From: a virus
Reading direction: 5' to 3' (one strand)
DNA: 57,643 bases
Virus record (IMG/VR): IMGVR_UViG_3300037847_004747
Location: 1-57,643 of that record
Both the position numbers and the translations under genes were made by a program. Position 1 is the stretch's first letter, and every line of letters starts with the position of its first letter. Shown here one piece after another: positions 9,630-17,861 of the stretch. The notes under the pieces were generated by a model. That model was not told where the DNA came from. It made no database searches and saw only the letters and a list, made by a program, of their open reading frames with translations.

Positions 9630-9805
9630 TGAAAAGCGTAATTAGAAAAATTACTTTTACTAGTATGCAAAAAGAATATAACTTTTTGCTAGGTAAAGAA
9701 AATCCTACTGCAGAAGATCTAGACATGATTCATTTTCTAGAGCAAACTTTCGATTTTATCGAAATGGGTGAGATACTCGTTGAGGGAGCTTCTAATGTCG
9801 GATAA
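9629..9805 (+). CDS. Small hypothetical protein
   Basis: Fifty-eight residues (MKSVIRKITFTSMQKEYNFL...), acidic toward the C terminus, no recognised domain. TGAGAGG lies upstream of the ATG, and the start overlaps the preceding stop (TAATG). It is one link in a chain of small early genes. Confidence 0.55.
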   Translation: MKSVIRKITFTSMQKEYNFLLGKENPTAEDLDMIHFLEQTFDFIEMGEILVEGASNVG

Positions 9806-9941
9806 ATCTTTAACATATGCTTCAAATTCTCCTTTACTCAAAGAAATGAGAAAATCACCTATAATGTATATAAAGCATGCAAATTACGGTGTTCGCAAAT
9901 TGCAAATAAGAGTTAAACAAAAAAAGAAGGGAATAAGATAA
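9795..9941 (+). CDS. Small basic hypothetical protein
   Basis: Forty-eight residues ending VKQKKKGIR, strongly basic, with no recognised family. GAGGGAG precedes the ATG. It overlaps the previous gene by 11 bp and shares the A of its stop with the next ATG at 9941, so translation is probably coupled. Confidence 0.5.
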   Translation: MSDKSLTYASNSPLLKEMRKSPIMYIKHANYGVRKLQIRVKQKKKGIR

Positions 9942-10156
9942 TGGGTAAGATGAAAGCTTATATGATGGACCTCGAAGAGCAGTTTATCGATGCAGTTACT
10001 GAACGCATTGGAGGTTGTGAAGAAGTTTCTGAGCTTATGCTTCAGTTAGTAAATGATAATAAGATGGATCTTATTAGCCATTTTTCTACTAACGAAAAAA
10101 TAGAGTATATCAATGAACTTTGGAACGAATATTGGAGCGAGTATGCAAATGGCTAG
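9941..10156 (+). CDS. Hypothetical acidic protein
   Basis: A 71-residue, mostly helical, acidic protein with no recognised domain. AAGAAGGG precedes its ATG. It belongs to the early small-gene chain and overlaps the following gene by 8 bp. Confidence 0.6.
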   Translation: MGKMKAYMMDLEEQFIDAVTERIGGCEEVSELMLQLVNDNKMDLISHFSTNEKIEYINELWNEYWSEYANG

Positions 10157-10421
10157 TTACGATCCAGATATCCACGGAGGTGGAGTAGAAATGTTTGGTC
10201 CGGCTATTCGTTCTGCTAAAATGGAACATGGAAGTCCTTATGATAGAGGTAGTGCAGATAGCTATTATAATCGTCCTAAAACTCCTCATTATTATAAAAA
10301 TTCTCAAGAACTAAATCAAGAAAGAATTGAAGAATCTGATATGAGTGATGAAGAAATCAAAGAGTATTATCAAGGTTATGAAGATAACGAAAAACTTGGT
10401 TACAAAAAAAATTGGGATTAA
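10149..10421 (+). CDS. Hypothetical protein
   Basis: Ninety residues starting MASYDPDIHGGGVEMFG, rich in Tyr, Ser and acidic residues, probably partly disordered. The ATG at 10149 is preferred over 10113 because of the small overlap and a GGAG upstream; 10143 is also possible. No family recognised. Confidence 0.55.
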   Translation: MASYDPDIHGGGVEMFGPAIRSAKMEHGSPYDRGSADSYYNRPKTPHYYKNSQELNQERIEESDMSDEEIKEYYQGYEDNEKLGYKKNWD

Positions 10422-10451
10422 TTAGAACTTTTCTAAACTTGTTGTTATAAT
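10422..10451 (+). promoter_or_regulatory. Sigma70-type promoter before the DUF932 gene
   Basis: TTAGAA at 10422-10427 and TATAAT at 10446-10451 are 18 bp apart, followed by a short leader with GGGAGA before the ATG at 10478. Confidence 0.6.
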
Positions 10452-10477
10452 GTATATGTAAGAAAAGGGAGACAGAT

Positions 10478-11425
10478 ATGTCACATGAATTAGAAATTGT
10501 TGATGGTGTTGCTAAGATGGCTTATGTAGGAGCTACTCCTTGGCATGGTTTGGGTGTTAAGCTTGATGAGGGTGTGACTCCTCAAGAAATGATGGTAGCT
10601 GCTGGTCTTGACTGGGAAGTTGAGAAAGTTAATATGTACTACGGTATGATGGATGAGATTAAAGTAGAGGGTAAGCAAGCTCTTATTCGTAAGACTGATC
10701 AAAAGCTTCTTGATATTGTAGGTGTTGATTGGAATCCAGTACAAAACGTTGAAGCGTTTCGTTTCTTTGATAGTTTTTGTAAACAAGGTCAAATGACTAT
10801 GCATACTGCAGGTTCTTTATTTGACGGTAAACGTGTTTGGGCTCTTGCTAAGATTGCCTCAGACTTTGAACTCTTTAATGGAGATAAAGTAGAAGGTTTT
10901 TTACTTTTCTCTAATCCTCATAAGTTTGGTCAAGCAGTTGATATTCGATTTACCCCTGTACGGGTAGTTTGTAATAATACTTTGACTTTATCTTTAGGAA
11001 CAGCTGCGCAAAATGCAGTAAAACTTAATCATCGTAGAGAGTTTGAACCTGAAGGTGTAAAACAGGTTCTAGGACTAGCTACTCAGCATATGGATGAGTA
11101 TAAAGAGACTGCTCAGTTCTTAGGTTCTAAGCAAGTTACAGATGCTGAGTTTAAGAAGTTCTTATCTGAGATCTTCGGTGAGTCTAAGAAAGACGATAAG
11201 TTAACTCGCTCTGCTCAGTTAGCTTATGATGTACTAGATACTCAGCCAGGTGCAGAGTTTGCTAGAGGTTCATGGTGGTCAGCTCTTAACGCTGTTACTT
11301 ATGTAACTGATCATCAGCTAGGTCGAGCAGGAGATACTCGTCTTAACTCAATTTGGTACGGTGCTACTCGTACTAAGAAAATAGAAGCAGTCAAAAAGGC
11401 TGTAGAATATGCGGAGGCAGCATAA
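10478..11425 (+). CDS. DUF932 phage/plasmid-like protein
   Basis: The 315-residue protein begins MSHELEIVDGVAKMAYVG with TPWHGLG soon after and contains FTPVRVVCNNTL, the standard DUF932 (TIGR03299-type) pattern. The family is widespread in phages and plasmids and has no settled biochemical function, though a DNA-related role is often suspected. It has its own promoter and overlaps the next gene by 1 bp. Confidence 0.85.
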   Translation: MSHELEIVDGVAKMAYVGATPWHGLGVKLDEGVTPQEMMVAAGLDWEVEKVNMYYGMMDEIKVEGKQALIRKTDQKLLDIVGVDWNPVQNVEAFRFFDSFCKQGQMTMHTAGSLFDGKRVWALAKIASDFELFNGDKVEGFLLFSNPHKFGQAVDIRFTPVRVVCNNTLTLSLGTAAQNAVKLNHRREFEPEGVKQVLGLATQHMDEYKETAQFLGSKQVTDAEFKKFLSEIFGESKKDDKLTRSAQLAYDVLDTQPGAEFARGSWWSALNAVTYVTDHQLGRAGDTRLNSIWYGATRTKKIEAVKKAVEYAEAA

Positions 11426-11874
11426 TGAAAGATCCATTTAAAAAAGTAGATAAATTCGGAGTGCAACTTTTAGTTGCCTTCGTTTTAGGAGTTGGTGTAA
11501 TAGTTATTAGTAGTACAGCTTTTGGTGAAACTGTTACAGATGTAACTAAACAAGTCATTAATAAAACTCCTTACCAAGTTGAAGTATGTACTGAACGTCA
11601 TGTATCTGGAGATAAGACAGGAGATACTTTAATGGGTGCTATTATAGGTGGCGCTATTGGTAATAATGTAACTAAAAATGTAGAAAACGGTGGCGCTGTA
11701 GGTGCTTTATTAGGAGGTATGATGGCTCATAATAATAGCAAAGCTACAGGAGGTACTCGTAAAGTTTGTAACATAGAAACGAGATATAATGAAACTGCAA
11801 CTACAGTATATTCTCATAGTGTTGTTACATTTACATATGAAGGTAAGACGTACTCTCTAAAATTTAATAAATAG
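11425..11874 (+). CDS. Glycine-zipper envelope protein
   Basis: A 149-residue protein with an N-terminal hydrophobic segment (about residues 13-35) ending in a signal-peptide-like TAFGE, then LMGAIIGGAIGNNV and GGAVGALLGGMM, a glycine-zipper 2TM domain as in Rickettsia 17-kDa antigen and SlyB. It probably inserts into or bridges the host envelope. It sits next to an MscS-like gene, making an envelope-acting pair. Confidence 0.7.
   Translation: MKDPFKKVDKFGVQLLVAFVLGVGVIVISSTAFGETVTDVTKQVINKTPYQVEVCTERHVSGDKTGDTLMGAIIGGAIGNNVTKNVENGGAVGALLGGMMAHNNSKATGGTRKVCNIETRYNETATTVYSHSVVTFTYEGKTYSLKFNK
11867..11873 (+). promoter_or_regulatory. Late-promoter-like box 4 nt before a start codon
   Basis: AATAAATA ends at 11873, followed by GTGT and then ATG at 11878, with no Shine-Dalgarno. 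The box overlaps the stop codon of the previous gene, so chance is possible, but the same 4-nt spacing occurs at 41718 and 30582 (minus strand). Confidence 0.45.
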
Positions 11875-11877
11875 TGT

Positions 11878-12306
11878 ATGTCGGGTTTTGATGAACTAGG
11901 AATACAACTTACTGATCTCCTTGCACCTTGGATAGCTATTCTAATTTCTATTAGTGCAGCTTTCTGGTTCAAGGATTTCGCTACTAATATGATGATTGGG
12001 TTAAAATATAGAAGCAATTCTCATTTTAACGAAGGTGATCATGTTATACTTGACGGTAAAGATGCTATAATAGTTAAGTTTGGAATGAGAGAAACTGTAT
12101 TTGGTATCTATACTGATAGAGGTTATGTCTGGCGATTTATTCCTAATGATAAATTACCTAATCAAAAACTAGAAAAAATTATCAATAAAAATTTGCACTT
12201 AGATACAGATGAAGAAAAAGGTAGAAGAATGCAAGAGATGATTGATAAGGCTCAAGATGATAAAATAGCTAAGAATAAAGAAGCTATAGAAAATCTTAAA
12301 AACTAA
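11878..12306 (+). CDS. MscS-like small-conductance channel domain protein
   Basis: The 142-residue protein has one membrane segment (about residues 14-30) followed by a beta domain with FNEGDHVILDGKDAIIVKFG and VWRFIPNDKLPNQ, matching the MscS pore-proximal beta domain (GDxV...iPN). It lacks the other membrane helices and the C-terminal domain of full MscS. A charged helical tail follows. Its role could be membrane integrity or holin-like; this is inference. Confidence 0.7.
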   Translation: MSGFDELGIQLTDLLAPWIAILISISAAFWFKDFATNMMIGLKYRSNSHFNEGDHVILDGKDAIIVKFGMRETVFGIYTDRGYVWRFIPNDKLPNQKLEKIINKNLHLDTDEEKGRRMQEMIDKAQDDKIAKNKEAIENLKN

Positions 12307-12309
12307 TCT

Positions 12310-12315
12310 TATAAT
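12310..12315 (+). promoter_or_regulatory. Possible -10 box (TATAAT)
   Basis: TATAAT lies in the gap before the gene at 12344. The -35 region is not convincing. Confidence 0.35.
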
Positions 12316-12343
12316 AATAACGTAACTGAATAGGGTGTAAATT

Positions 12344-12556
12344 ATGTATCAGCGAGCTGCTAAGACTAAGCCTGCGTCTATGACTTCTATGGATGGTATG
12401 GCTCAAGTTGCTTTTTTTCGTATAGCAAAGGAAGAACTAACTAAAGCGGGTTATGAGGACCCGGCTTTCTATTTTGAACAAGTAGAAGACTGGTTGCGAT
12501 CAGGAAAGGGACTACCCTCAACTGCGCGTGAAGTTGGAAAGGTATTAGGACTATGA
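12344..12556 (+). CDS. Hypothetical protein
   Basis: Seventy residues (MYQRAAKTKPASMTSMDGMA...) with LTKAGYEDPAFYFEQVEDWL, probably a small helical fold. No family recognised. It overlaps the next gene by 4 bp. Confidence 0.6.
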   Translation: MYQRAAKTKPASMTSMDGMAQVAFFRIAKEELTKAGYEDPAFYFEQVEDWLRSGKGLPSTAREVGKVLGL

Positions 12557-12807
12557 ATGAATGGGTAAAGTGGAAAACTAAAAGAAATGATTTAGGTCAT
12601 ATAGATCATTTTCTATACGATACTATTGATTATAAAATGGTAGGTCATGTACGTAAGACTGGGAAAATTTTTGAAGCTAAGGTTTTAGGAAGACCTTTGT
12701 TTACTCGAAGAACTCTTAAATCCGCTAAATCGGATGTTGAAATGATATTTGATAAATTAGGAGTTGGCCAAGACTTTTCAGGAGATGTAAACTTTGAAGA
12801 AGCATAG
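12553..12807 (+). CDS. Hypothetical protein
   Basis: An 84-residue mixed alpha/beta protein with many basic residues (MNEWVKWKTKRNDLGHIDHF). No recognised domain. It overlaps the previous gene by 4 bp and the next, TTG-initiated, gene by 14 bp. Confidence 0.6.
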   Translation: MNEWVKWKTKRNDLGHIDHFLYDTIDYKMVGHVRKTGKIFEAKVLGRPLFTRRTLKSAKSDVEMIFDKLGVGQDFSGDVNFEEA

Positions 12808-12967
12808 TATAGAACAAACTGCAGCTTGGGCTAAAAGCTGGGGTCATAAGGGATTTGAGCATATATATCCTGAAAATATTGAAAAAAGAAGACAAGAAGC
12901 TGTCTCTGGATATAATAAACGAAACAGAGATAAGAATAAAGAACGGTTCCGTAGCTCAGCTGGATAG
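12794..12967 (+). CDS. Small basic protein starting at TTG and running into the tRNA-Arg gene
   Basis: A 57-codon frame opens with TTG at 12794, preceded by AGGAG at 12780-12784 with 9 nt spacing. The product is very basic and helical (IEKRRQEAVSGYNKRNRDK) and ends within tRNA-Arg: its last residues and stop are encoded by the tRNA acceptor and D-arm. The length, composition and SD argue for a real gene. Translation and tRNA maturation of one transcript would be mutually exclusive. Function unknown. Confidence 0.5.
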   Translation: MKKHSIEQTAAWAKSWGHKGFEHIYPENIEKRRQEAVSGYNKRNRDKNKERFRSSAG

Positions 12968-13021
12968 AGCAACAGACTTCTAATCTGTGGGTCGGGGGTT
13001 CGAGTCCTCCCGGAATCGCCA
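12945..13021 (+). tRNA. tRNA-Arg (anticodon UCU)
   Basis: Complete cloverleaf with encoded CCA: acceptor GGTTCCG/CGGAATC, D-arm GCTC/GAGC, anticodon stem ACAGA/TCTGT with loop CTTCTAA (anticodon 12979-12981), T-arm GGGGG-TTCGAGT-CCTCC. It reads AGA, which by eye is the commonest Arg codon in these genes. Confidence 0.95.
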
Positions 13022-13023
13022 AA

Positions 13024-13098
13024 GCGGGTATAGTATAATGGCTATTATTGCAGCCTTCCAAGCTGAGGATCGGAGTTCGAATCTCCGTACCCGCTCCA
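13024..13098 (+). tRNA. tRNA-Gly (anticodon UCC)
   Basis: Cloverleaf with acceptor GCGGGTA/TACCCGC, anticodon loop CTTCCAA (anticodon 13057-13059), T-arm GGAG-TTCGAATC-TCC type and encoded CCA. The first anticodon-stem pair is a G-A mismatch. It reads GGA. It lies 2 nt after tRNA-Arg, so both probably come from one transcript. Confidence 0.93.
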
Positions 13099-13105
13099 AT
13101 AAATA
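13099..13105 (+). promoter_or_regulatory. T4-like late promoter (AATAAATA)
   Basis: AATAAATA starts at the last base of tRNA-Gly and is followed by a leader with AAAGGAG before the ATG at 13124. It suggests the dioxygenase-like gene is expressed late. Confidence 0.6.
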
Positions 13106-13123
13106 CTCTTAAAGGAGTAAATC

Positions 13124-14212
13124 ATGCCACCTAGAAATCATAAAACTTGGTTAAAAACACCTAAAGTAGAACATATTAGTAGTGAGATATATTCATCTTA
13201 TGAAGTGTATAAACAGGAACAAGAAAATATTTTTTCTAAAGTATGGGTTCCAATGTGTCATTTATCTGAAATACCAGAACCAGGTAATTTTAGAACTACA
13301 TCTATAGCAGGTACTAATGTTATAGCTATTAATAGAGGTTATATGGGGATTCAAGCTTATATCAATCCTGGTAAATACACTACACCATCAGGTTATATTT
13401 CTAGAGCTCAATTTTACATGGATGATTATGTAAAAATTCATACAGAAGTAAAACATGGACAGATGGTATGGGTTACACTAGATCCTAATCCAACTCAAAG
13501 TGTAGAGGAGTGGACTGCTGGTGCATTTGATTGTATAGCAGATGCTATTGATACTGAGGAGTTGGACGTATTTCATTATCATAAAGCAGTTATAGATACT
13601 AACTACAAATTGTGGCATGATACCAACTCAGAATTCTATCACGACTTCATGCATTACTTCAATAGAGTGTCAGGATTCAATGATGAATATTTCGCTAGAA
13701 AAAATATTCCTTTTGATAACGGTCATGTTAATGTTAGCAGCTTTACTGTTAACTATGAAGAGTATGATGGATTTGAAGATCGTGGGGAGTTATCTTTTCC
13801 TAATCTGCCTCCTAACCAATGGTATATGGTTGACCTTTTTCCAGGCTATAACTTCAACCTTCGTGGCTCAGCTTATCGTTCTGACATTGTCACACCGCTA
13901 GGTCCAAACAAAGTTTTGATTGAGTTTCGTGGATATGGTTTGAAGAAAGATACGGAAGAAGAAAGAGCAAGTCGTATCAAAGCTCATAATACTATTTGGG
14001 GTCCTTTTGGTCGTAACCTACATGAAGATCTTATTGGTGTAGCAGGTCAAGGTACAACAATGAGAGAAGGTACTGAACGCAGAAATATTCTACATGGAAG
14101 ACATGAAAATAGTACTATTCATGATGAAGTTGGAATGAGACATTATTATGGCGAGTGGGGTAAGTTTATGGATATGAATCCATCTAATCCCTTGAATAAA
14201 TATGCTGTATAG
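13124..14212 (+). CDS. Ring-hydroxylating dioxygenase alpha-subunit-like protein lacking the Rieske centre
   Basis: The 362-residue protein keeps the mononuclear-iron half of Rieske oxygenases: NYKLWHDTNSEFYHDFMH gives His173 and His177, and HEDLIGVAGQG supplies a candidate Asp302. The N-terminal third still looks like a Rieske domain by position (KVWVPMCHLSEIPEPGNF, then VIAINRGYMGIQAYINPG), but the CxH...CxxH cluster ligands are absent; the only cysteines are 45 and 137. It may therefore be a non-Rieske iron enzyme or a binding protein. It has a late promoter and strong SD, which is odd for a metabolic enzyme. Confidence 0.75.
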   Translation: MPPRNHKTWLKTPKVEHISSEIYSSYEVYKQEQENIFSKVWVPMCHLSEIPEPGNFRTTSIAGTNVIAINRGYMGIQAYINPGKYTTPSGYISRAQFYMDDYVKIHTEVKHGQMVWVTLDPNPTQSVEEWTAGAFDCIADAIDTEELDVFHYHKAVIDTNYKLWHDTNSEFYHDFMHYFNRVSGFNDEYFARKNIPFDNGHVNVSSFTVNYEEYDGFEDRGELSFPNLPPNQWYMVDLFPGYNFNLRGSAYRSDIVTPLGPNKVLIEFRGYGLKKDTEEERASRIKAHNTIWGPFGRNLHEDLIGVAGQGTTMREGTERRNILHGRHENSTIHDEVGMRHYYGEWGKFMDMNPSNPLNKYAV

Positions 14213-14690
14213 AGTAACCGGTTATTTTAAAGAAGAAAAAATAACAAAAATTTTTGATAATCTCTATAATGCTATAGAGTTTAAGGATACAGTTGACGCT
14301 CACTATCCTAGTAAAGTAACTTTTGAAAAAGGGGTTTATCCGATGAGAGAAATGGTATATAATAGTTGGAATGGGGTTATGAATATGGATGTTAACCCTC
14401 TTAAACATATTCCAGATCTTCAAGTGCGACATTTAGTACTGCAAATTTTAGCTTGGATGTGGTGTATTGTATTTTCTATGTATATAGGAAGCTGGGTTGT
14501 TATGGGTATCAGTATGGTTGCTCATGCTCTACTTCTTACTGCAATAGTTATTACAGTAGGTACTTTTAACGTAGCAAAAAATAATCCAGGTTTCTTTAAA
14601 AAGTTTCCAACCTCTACACCAAGTAGAGCTAGAACATTATGGATTGAAGGTAAACCATATAAAGATCCATATGGGGGAGAACACGAATAG
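14202..14690 (+). CDS. Hypothetical membrane protein
   Basis: A 162-residue protein with two hydrophobic spans at roughly residues 75-95 and 98-122 (ILAWMWCIVFSMYIGSW and MVAHALLLTAIVIT) and a soluble N-terminal domain. It overlaps the dioxygenase-like gene by 11 bp and so is probably co-expressed. Its stop lies inside the first hairpin of the structured RNA that follows. No family recognised. Confidence 0.65.
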   Translation: MLYRVTGYFKEEKITKIFDNLYNAIEFKDTVDAHYPSKVTFEKGVYPMREMVYNSWNGVMNMDVNPLKHIPDLQVRHLVLQILAWMWCIVFSMYIGSWVVMGISMVAHALLLTAIVITVGTFNVAKNNPGFFKKFPTSTPSRARTLWIEGKPYKDPYGGEHE

Positions 14691-14818
14691 GAGACGTCCT
14701 ATATGAGCACTAACGCTCATCAACGAAAGGAGAACGGACTGCGGTCCAGCATCTAGCATTTATTAGCTAGCTCTGCGTTATAGAAAAGAGGCACCGCAGA
14801 AGGCCTCTTTTCTTTTTT
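14687..14818 (+). ncRNA. Candidate structured RNA: four hairpins and a pseudoknotted terminator
   Basis: Five inverted repeats follow one another: ATAGGA/TCCTAT (14687-14702, GACG loop), ATGAGC/GCTCAT (14703-14720), GGAC/GTCC (14736-14747), CTAGC/GCTAG (14753-14770), and the 10-bp stem GAAAAGAGGC/GCCTCTTTTC (14783-14812) followed by a T-run. In addition TCTGCG (14772-14777) is complementary to CGCAGA (14795-14800) inside the terminator loop, allowing an H-type pseudoknot or a competing structure. It could be a stable small RNA made by 3'-end processing, or an attenuator before clpP. No known RNA family recognised. Confidence 0.55.
14783..14818 (+). terminator. Rho-independent terminator before clpP
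   Basis: Perfect 10-bp stem (14783-14792 with 14803-14812), 10-nt loop, then six T. It ends the operon containing the 13124 and 14202 genes. Confidence 0.85.
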
Positions 14819-14841
14819 CTTAAAAAATAAAATAGTATCTC

Positions 14842-14847
14842 TATAAT
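14842..14847 (+). promoter_or_regulatory. -10 box (TATAAT) for clpP-thyX-guaC
   Basis: TATAAT lies directly after the terminator, 22 nt before the clpP ATG, with AGAGAGG as ribosome-binding site. The -35 is weak. Confidence 0.55.
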
Positions 14848-14869
14848 AAGTAAGTGAAAGAGAGGTAAG

Positions 14870-15460
14870 ATGCCGTTTCCAGCATTTATAGAAAATACTC
14901 GTGATGGCGAGAAAGCTTATGATGTTTATACTCGTATGCTTAAAGATAGGATTGTCTTTTTAACAGGGGTAGTAAGAGAAGAGATGGCTAACCATCTCGT
15001 TGCTCAATTGCTATTGCTCGAATCTCAAAACGACAAAGCTCCTATTATAATGTACGTTAACAGTCCGGGAGGATCTGTAACTCACGGTATGTCTATCTAT
15101 GATACGATGCAGTATATTACTTCACCAATTCACACGGTGGTGATAGGTCAAGCAGCATCTATGGCTTCGTTGCTCGCTTGTTCTGGTGCTCATAGATCTA
15201 TCACTACCAACTCTCGTCATATGATTCATCAACCTTTAGGAGGAGCTTCAGGTCAAGCTACAGATGTTCTTATTCATGCTAATGAACTGGTTAGATGGAA
15301 AGAAGTTCTGACTAGTATTTATCAGAAACATACAGGTCAAGATTATGATAAACTGGTAGCAGATATGGAAAGAGATAATTATATGACAGCAGAACAAGCT
15401 AAAGAATATAATCTAGTTGATATTATAGTGGAGAATAGAGTTGAAAGTACAACTGATTGA
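14870..15460 (+). CDS. clpP: ClpP serine protease subunit
   Basis: Proteolytic subunit that works with ClpX/ClpA ATPases. The 196-residue protein has YVNSPGGSV, the nucleophile Ser97 in GQAASMAS, catalytic His120 in MIHQPLGG, and ERDNYMTAEQAKEYNLVD containing the catalytic Asp. The usual C-terminal length is kept. It has no Clp ATPase partner in the window and so would use the host's. ClpP is known in several T4-like marine phages. The thyX start lies inside its 3' end (20 bp overlap). Confidence 0.95.
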   Translation: MPFPAFIENTRDGEKAYDVYTRMLKDRIVFLTGVVREEMANHLVAQLLLLESQNDKAPIIMYVNSPGGSVTHGMSIYDTMQYITSPIHTVVIGQAASMASLLACSGAHRSITTNSRHMIHQPLGGASGQATDVLIHANELVRWKEVLTSIYQKHTGQDYDKLVADMERDNYMTAEQAKEYNLVDIIVENRVESTTD

Positions 15461-16085
15461 TAGTCTAGGTAGTGACGTAAATGTAGTAAATGCTGCTAGA
15501 GTATCTTTTGCAAAAGAAGTTTCTGAATTTTCTGATAGAGATGAAAAACTAATTAATTATCTTGCTTCTCACGATCATTGGACTCCGTTTAGTCAGGTTC
15601 AATATCAGGTAAGAATTAGCGCACCCATTTTTGTAGCTCGTCAATGGTATAAACATCAGATAGGTATTTCTCGTAATGAAGTATCTAGACGATACGTTGA
15701 TTATACTCCAGAAGTGTATGCTAATAGATTATGGAGAAAAAGACCTGAAAATAAAAAGCAAGGTTCTTCTGATACTAGTTTCTTTACTGAATCTGAACTT
15801 GATACTGTTACTTTTATTTACGATGATGCTGTTAGACATGCTAAAGATGCTTATGCTGCTCTAATAGAAAAAGGAGTAGCTCCTGAACAAGCAAGAGCAG
15901 TTCTTCCTCAAGGTACTTATACAGAATGGGTCGAAACAGGTAGTTTAGCTGCTGCAGCTAGAATTGTTAGTTTACGTGACCAAGATGATGCTCAGAAAGA
16001 AATTAGAGATCTTGCTATAATGTTAGCTAAAGAAGTAAAAGATATAGCTCCTGTGAGCTGGAAAGCACTTACTAATGCGCATTGA
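15441..16085 (+). CDS. thyX: Flavin-dependent thymidylate synthase
   Basis: Makes dTMP from dUMP using FAD, NADPH and methylene-THF. The 214-residue protein has [20 protein letters not shown] with the ThyX RQxxxHR/SxNExSxRY pattern and a late [15 protein letters not shown] block that binds dUMP. Translation appears to begin at TTG 15441 (GTGGAG upstream), inside the end of clpP. It overlaps guaC by 11 bp. Confidence 0.93.
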   Translation: MKVQLIDSLGSDVNVVNAARVSFAKEVSEFSDRDEKLINYLASHDHWTPFSQVQYQVRISAPIFVARQWYKHQIGISRNEVSRRYVDYTPEVYANRLWRKRPENKKQGSSDTSFFTESELDTVTFIYDDAVRHAKDAYAALIEKGVAPEQARAVLPQGTYTEWVETGSLAAAARIVSLRDQDDAQKEIRDLAIMLAKEVKDIAPVSWKALTNAH

Positions 16086-17109
16086 GAATGACATAAAATT
16101 AGACTTTAAAGATGTTCTAATTAGACCTAAAAGATCAGAACTAAGTTCTAGATCTGAAGTAGTTTTAGATAGAAACTTTAAAGTAAACGAAAACGATGAA
16201 TATAACTGGGTAGGTATTCCTATAGTTGCATCTAATATGGATACTACAGGTACTATAGAAATAGCTAAAATACTTAGAGAGTTTAAACTTTTAACTTTTT
16301 TACATAAGCATTATGAAGTAGAAGATCTATATAATATATTTTTTGAGCCTCAAGAGTATGTAGGTTACTCTATGGGTATAACTGATTTAGATGTAAAAAA
16401 ATGGGAACAGCTTCAGTCTAAATTACCAGTAGGTAATATTAAATGGGTTTGTATTGATGTAGCTAATGGTTATACAGAACGTTTTATAGAATTTGTAAAA
16501 GACTTTAAAGAAGCTAACCCTTCTATAAGGTTAGTTGCTGGTAATGTAGTTACTGGAGATATTACAGAGCAATTAATCTTAGCAGGAGCAGATGTAGTTA
16601 AAGTAGGTATAGGTCCTGGTAGTGTTTGTACAACTAGAATTCAAACTGGTGTAGGTTATCCTCAACTATCATCTATAATTGAATGCGCTGATGCTGCTCA
16701 TGGTTTAGGTGGTAGAATTATGGCAGATGGAGGTTGTACTTGTCCTGGAGATGTAGCTAAAGCATTTGGAGCTAATGCTGATTTTGTTATGATAGGTGGT
16801 ATGTTTGCTGGTCATGAAGAATCAGGAGGAGAAACTATCACAGAAAACGGAGAGTTGTATAAAGTTTTTTATGGTATGTCATCTGATACTGCTATGGAAA
16901 AGTATGCTGGAGGAGTAGCTGAATATAGATCTTCTGAAGGTAAAACTGTAAAAATTCCTTTTAGAGGTTCTATTGCTAATACAGTACAAAGTCTTTTAGG
17001 AGGTCTTAGAAGTTCTTGTACTTATGTAGGAGCAAGAGAACTAAGAGAGCTTTCTAAATGTACTACTTTTGTAAGAGTAAACGAAACACATAACAAGGTA
17101 TTTGAATAA
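16075..17109 (+). CDS. guaC: GMP reductase
   Basis: Reduces GMP to IMP with NADPH. The 344-residue TIM-barrel protein has [14 protein letters not shown], the catalytic loop [13 protein letters not shown] with the active Cys, [16 protein letters not shown], and the C-terminal [18 protein letters not shown] that distinguishes GMP reductase from IMP dehydrogenase. No CBS insert. It could recycle host guanine nucleotides toward adenine, fitting an AT-rich phage. Overlaps thyX by 11 bp. Confidence 0.88.
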   Translation: MRIENDIKLDFKDVLIRPKRSELSSRSEVVLDRNFKVNENDEYNWVGIPIVASNMDTTGTIEIAKILREFKLLTFLHKHYEVEDLYNIFFEPQEYVGYSMGITDLDVKKWEQLQSKLPVGNIKWVCIDVANGYTERFIEFVKDFKEANPSIRLVAGNVVTGDITEQLILAGADVVKVGIGPGSVCTTRIQTGVGYPQLSSIIECADAAHGLGGRIMADGGCTCPGDVAKAFGANADFVMIGGMFAGHEESGGETITENGELYKVFYGMSSDTAMEKYAGGVAEYRSSEGKTVKIPFRGSIANTVQSLLGGLRSSCTYVGARELRELSKCTTFVRVNETHNKVFE

Positions 17110-17474
17110 TGTCTAAAGATGACTTCATAAATGAAAACTACACTTTTACTAAAGATACAATAATAAATAATGAGTTAGACTCCTCTATTTCATACGATTT
17201 TTTTAATAAAAATAATTTACCAGAGGTTCTAAGAAGTTGCTTAGAGTTTTTGCAATCAAGCGGTTATCCTTATGTTACCAAACTAGTTGCAGTTAAAGAA
17301 GACGGCGAAGAGTTAGCGTCTGATGATGATATTAGTGAAGAGATTTTTGAAGTCTTAAACACTGTAGTAGAAGAATTAGATACAATTAGAGCTAATAAAC
17401 GCAAAGAAATTAAACCTAAATTAGAAGTGGTTGTATCTAATGATGATGAAAATAACAGCACTGATAGCACTTAG
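17109..17474 (+). CDS. Hypothetical acidic protein
   Basis: 121 residues, acidic, helix-rich in the second half (DDDISEEIFEVLNTVVEELD). No family recognised. It starts at the last base of guaC and its 3' end overlaps the next gene out of frame. Confidence 0.55.
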   Translation: MSKDDFINENYTFTKDTIINNELDSSISYDFFNKNNLPEVLRSCLEFLQSSGYPYVTKLVAVKEDGEELASDDDISEEIFEVLNTVVEELDTIRANKRKEIKPKLEVVVSNDDENNSTDST

Positions 17475-17790
17475 TCTAGCTATTCTATCTCCTGCATATG
17501 CAAGCGAAAAATGGGTACAAAAACCTGTACAGTGTGGTTCTCCTGATAAAGCTAAAGGTATTTTAGAAGAATACGGTGAAAAAGCTATTTTAGGAGGACT
17601 TACTAATGTCAAAGGTCCTGACGATAATAGAGATTTTTATTACCCTTTATATGTTTTTGCTAATACTGAAACCGGTTCATTTACTATTATAGAATATCAT
17701 TTAGGATCTAATGAAGTTTGTGTAATTGGTTATGGTAATGGTTTAGACTTTGACGTGCAGAAATTCTTTGAACCTAAGAATGAATCGTAA
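17440..17790 (+). CDS. Secreted hypothetical protein
   Basis: The protein starts at one of three consecutive ATGs (17440, 17443, 17446) and has a clear signal peptide, KITALIALSLAILSPAYA then SEKW. The mature ~95 residues contain two cysteines and a Tyr-rich region (NRDFYYPLYVF). It would be exported to the periplasm. No family recognised. Overlaps the preceding gene by about 30 bp. Confidence 0.65.
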   Translation: MMMKITALIALSLAILSPAYASEKWVQKPVQCGSPDKAKGILEEYGEKAILGGLTNVKGPDDNRDFYYPLYVFANTETGSFTIIEYHLGSNEVCVIGYGNGLDFDVQKFFEPKNES

Positions 17791-17800
17791 TAAATAAATA
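17790..17800 (+). promoter_or_regulatory. Double late promoter box (ATAAATAAATA)
   Basis: Two overlapping ATAAATA boxes (17790-17796, 17794-17800) about 60 nt before the holin-like gene. Confidence 0.6.
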
Positions 17801-17803
17801 GTC

Positions 17804-17860
17804 CAGGTTGCTCCTGTAGTTAAAACAGCCAAATAAAAATAAAATTTTTTTTGGAGCAAC
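17804..17860 (+). promoter_or_regulatory. Leader able to hide the ribosome-binding site of the lysis genes
   Basis: GTTGCTCC at 17807-17814 is perfectly complementary to GGAGCAAC at 17853-17860, which contains the GGAG ribosome-binding site of the ATG at 17862. A smaller alternative hairpin (CAGG-TTGCT-CCTG, 17804-17816) uses the same upstream bases. The two cannot form together, so the leader could switch between closed and open states. Confidence 0.55.
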
Positions 17861-17861
17861 G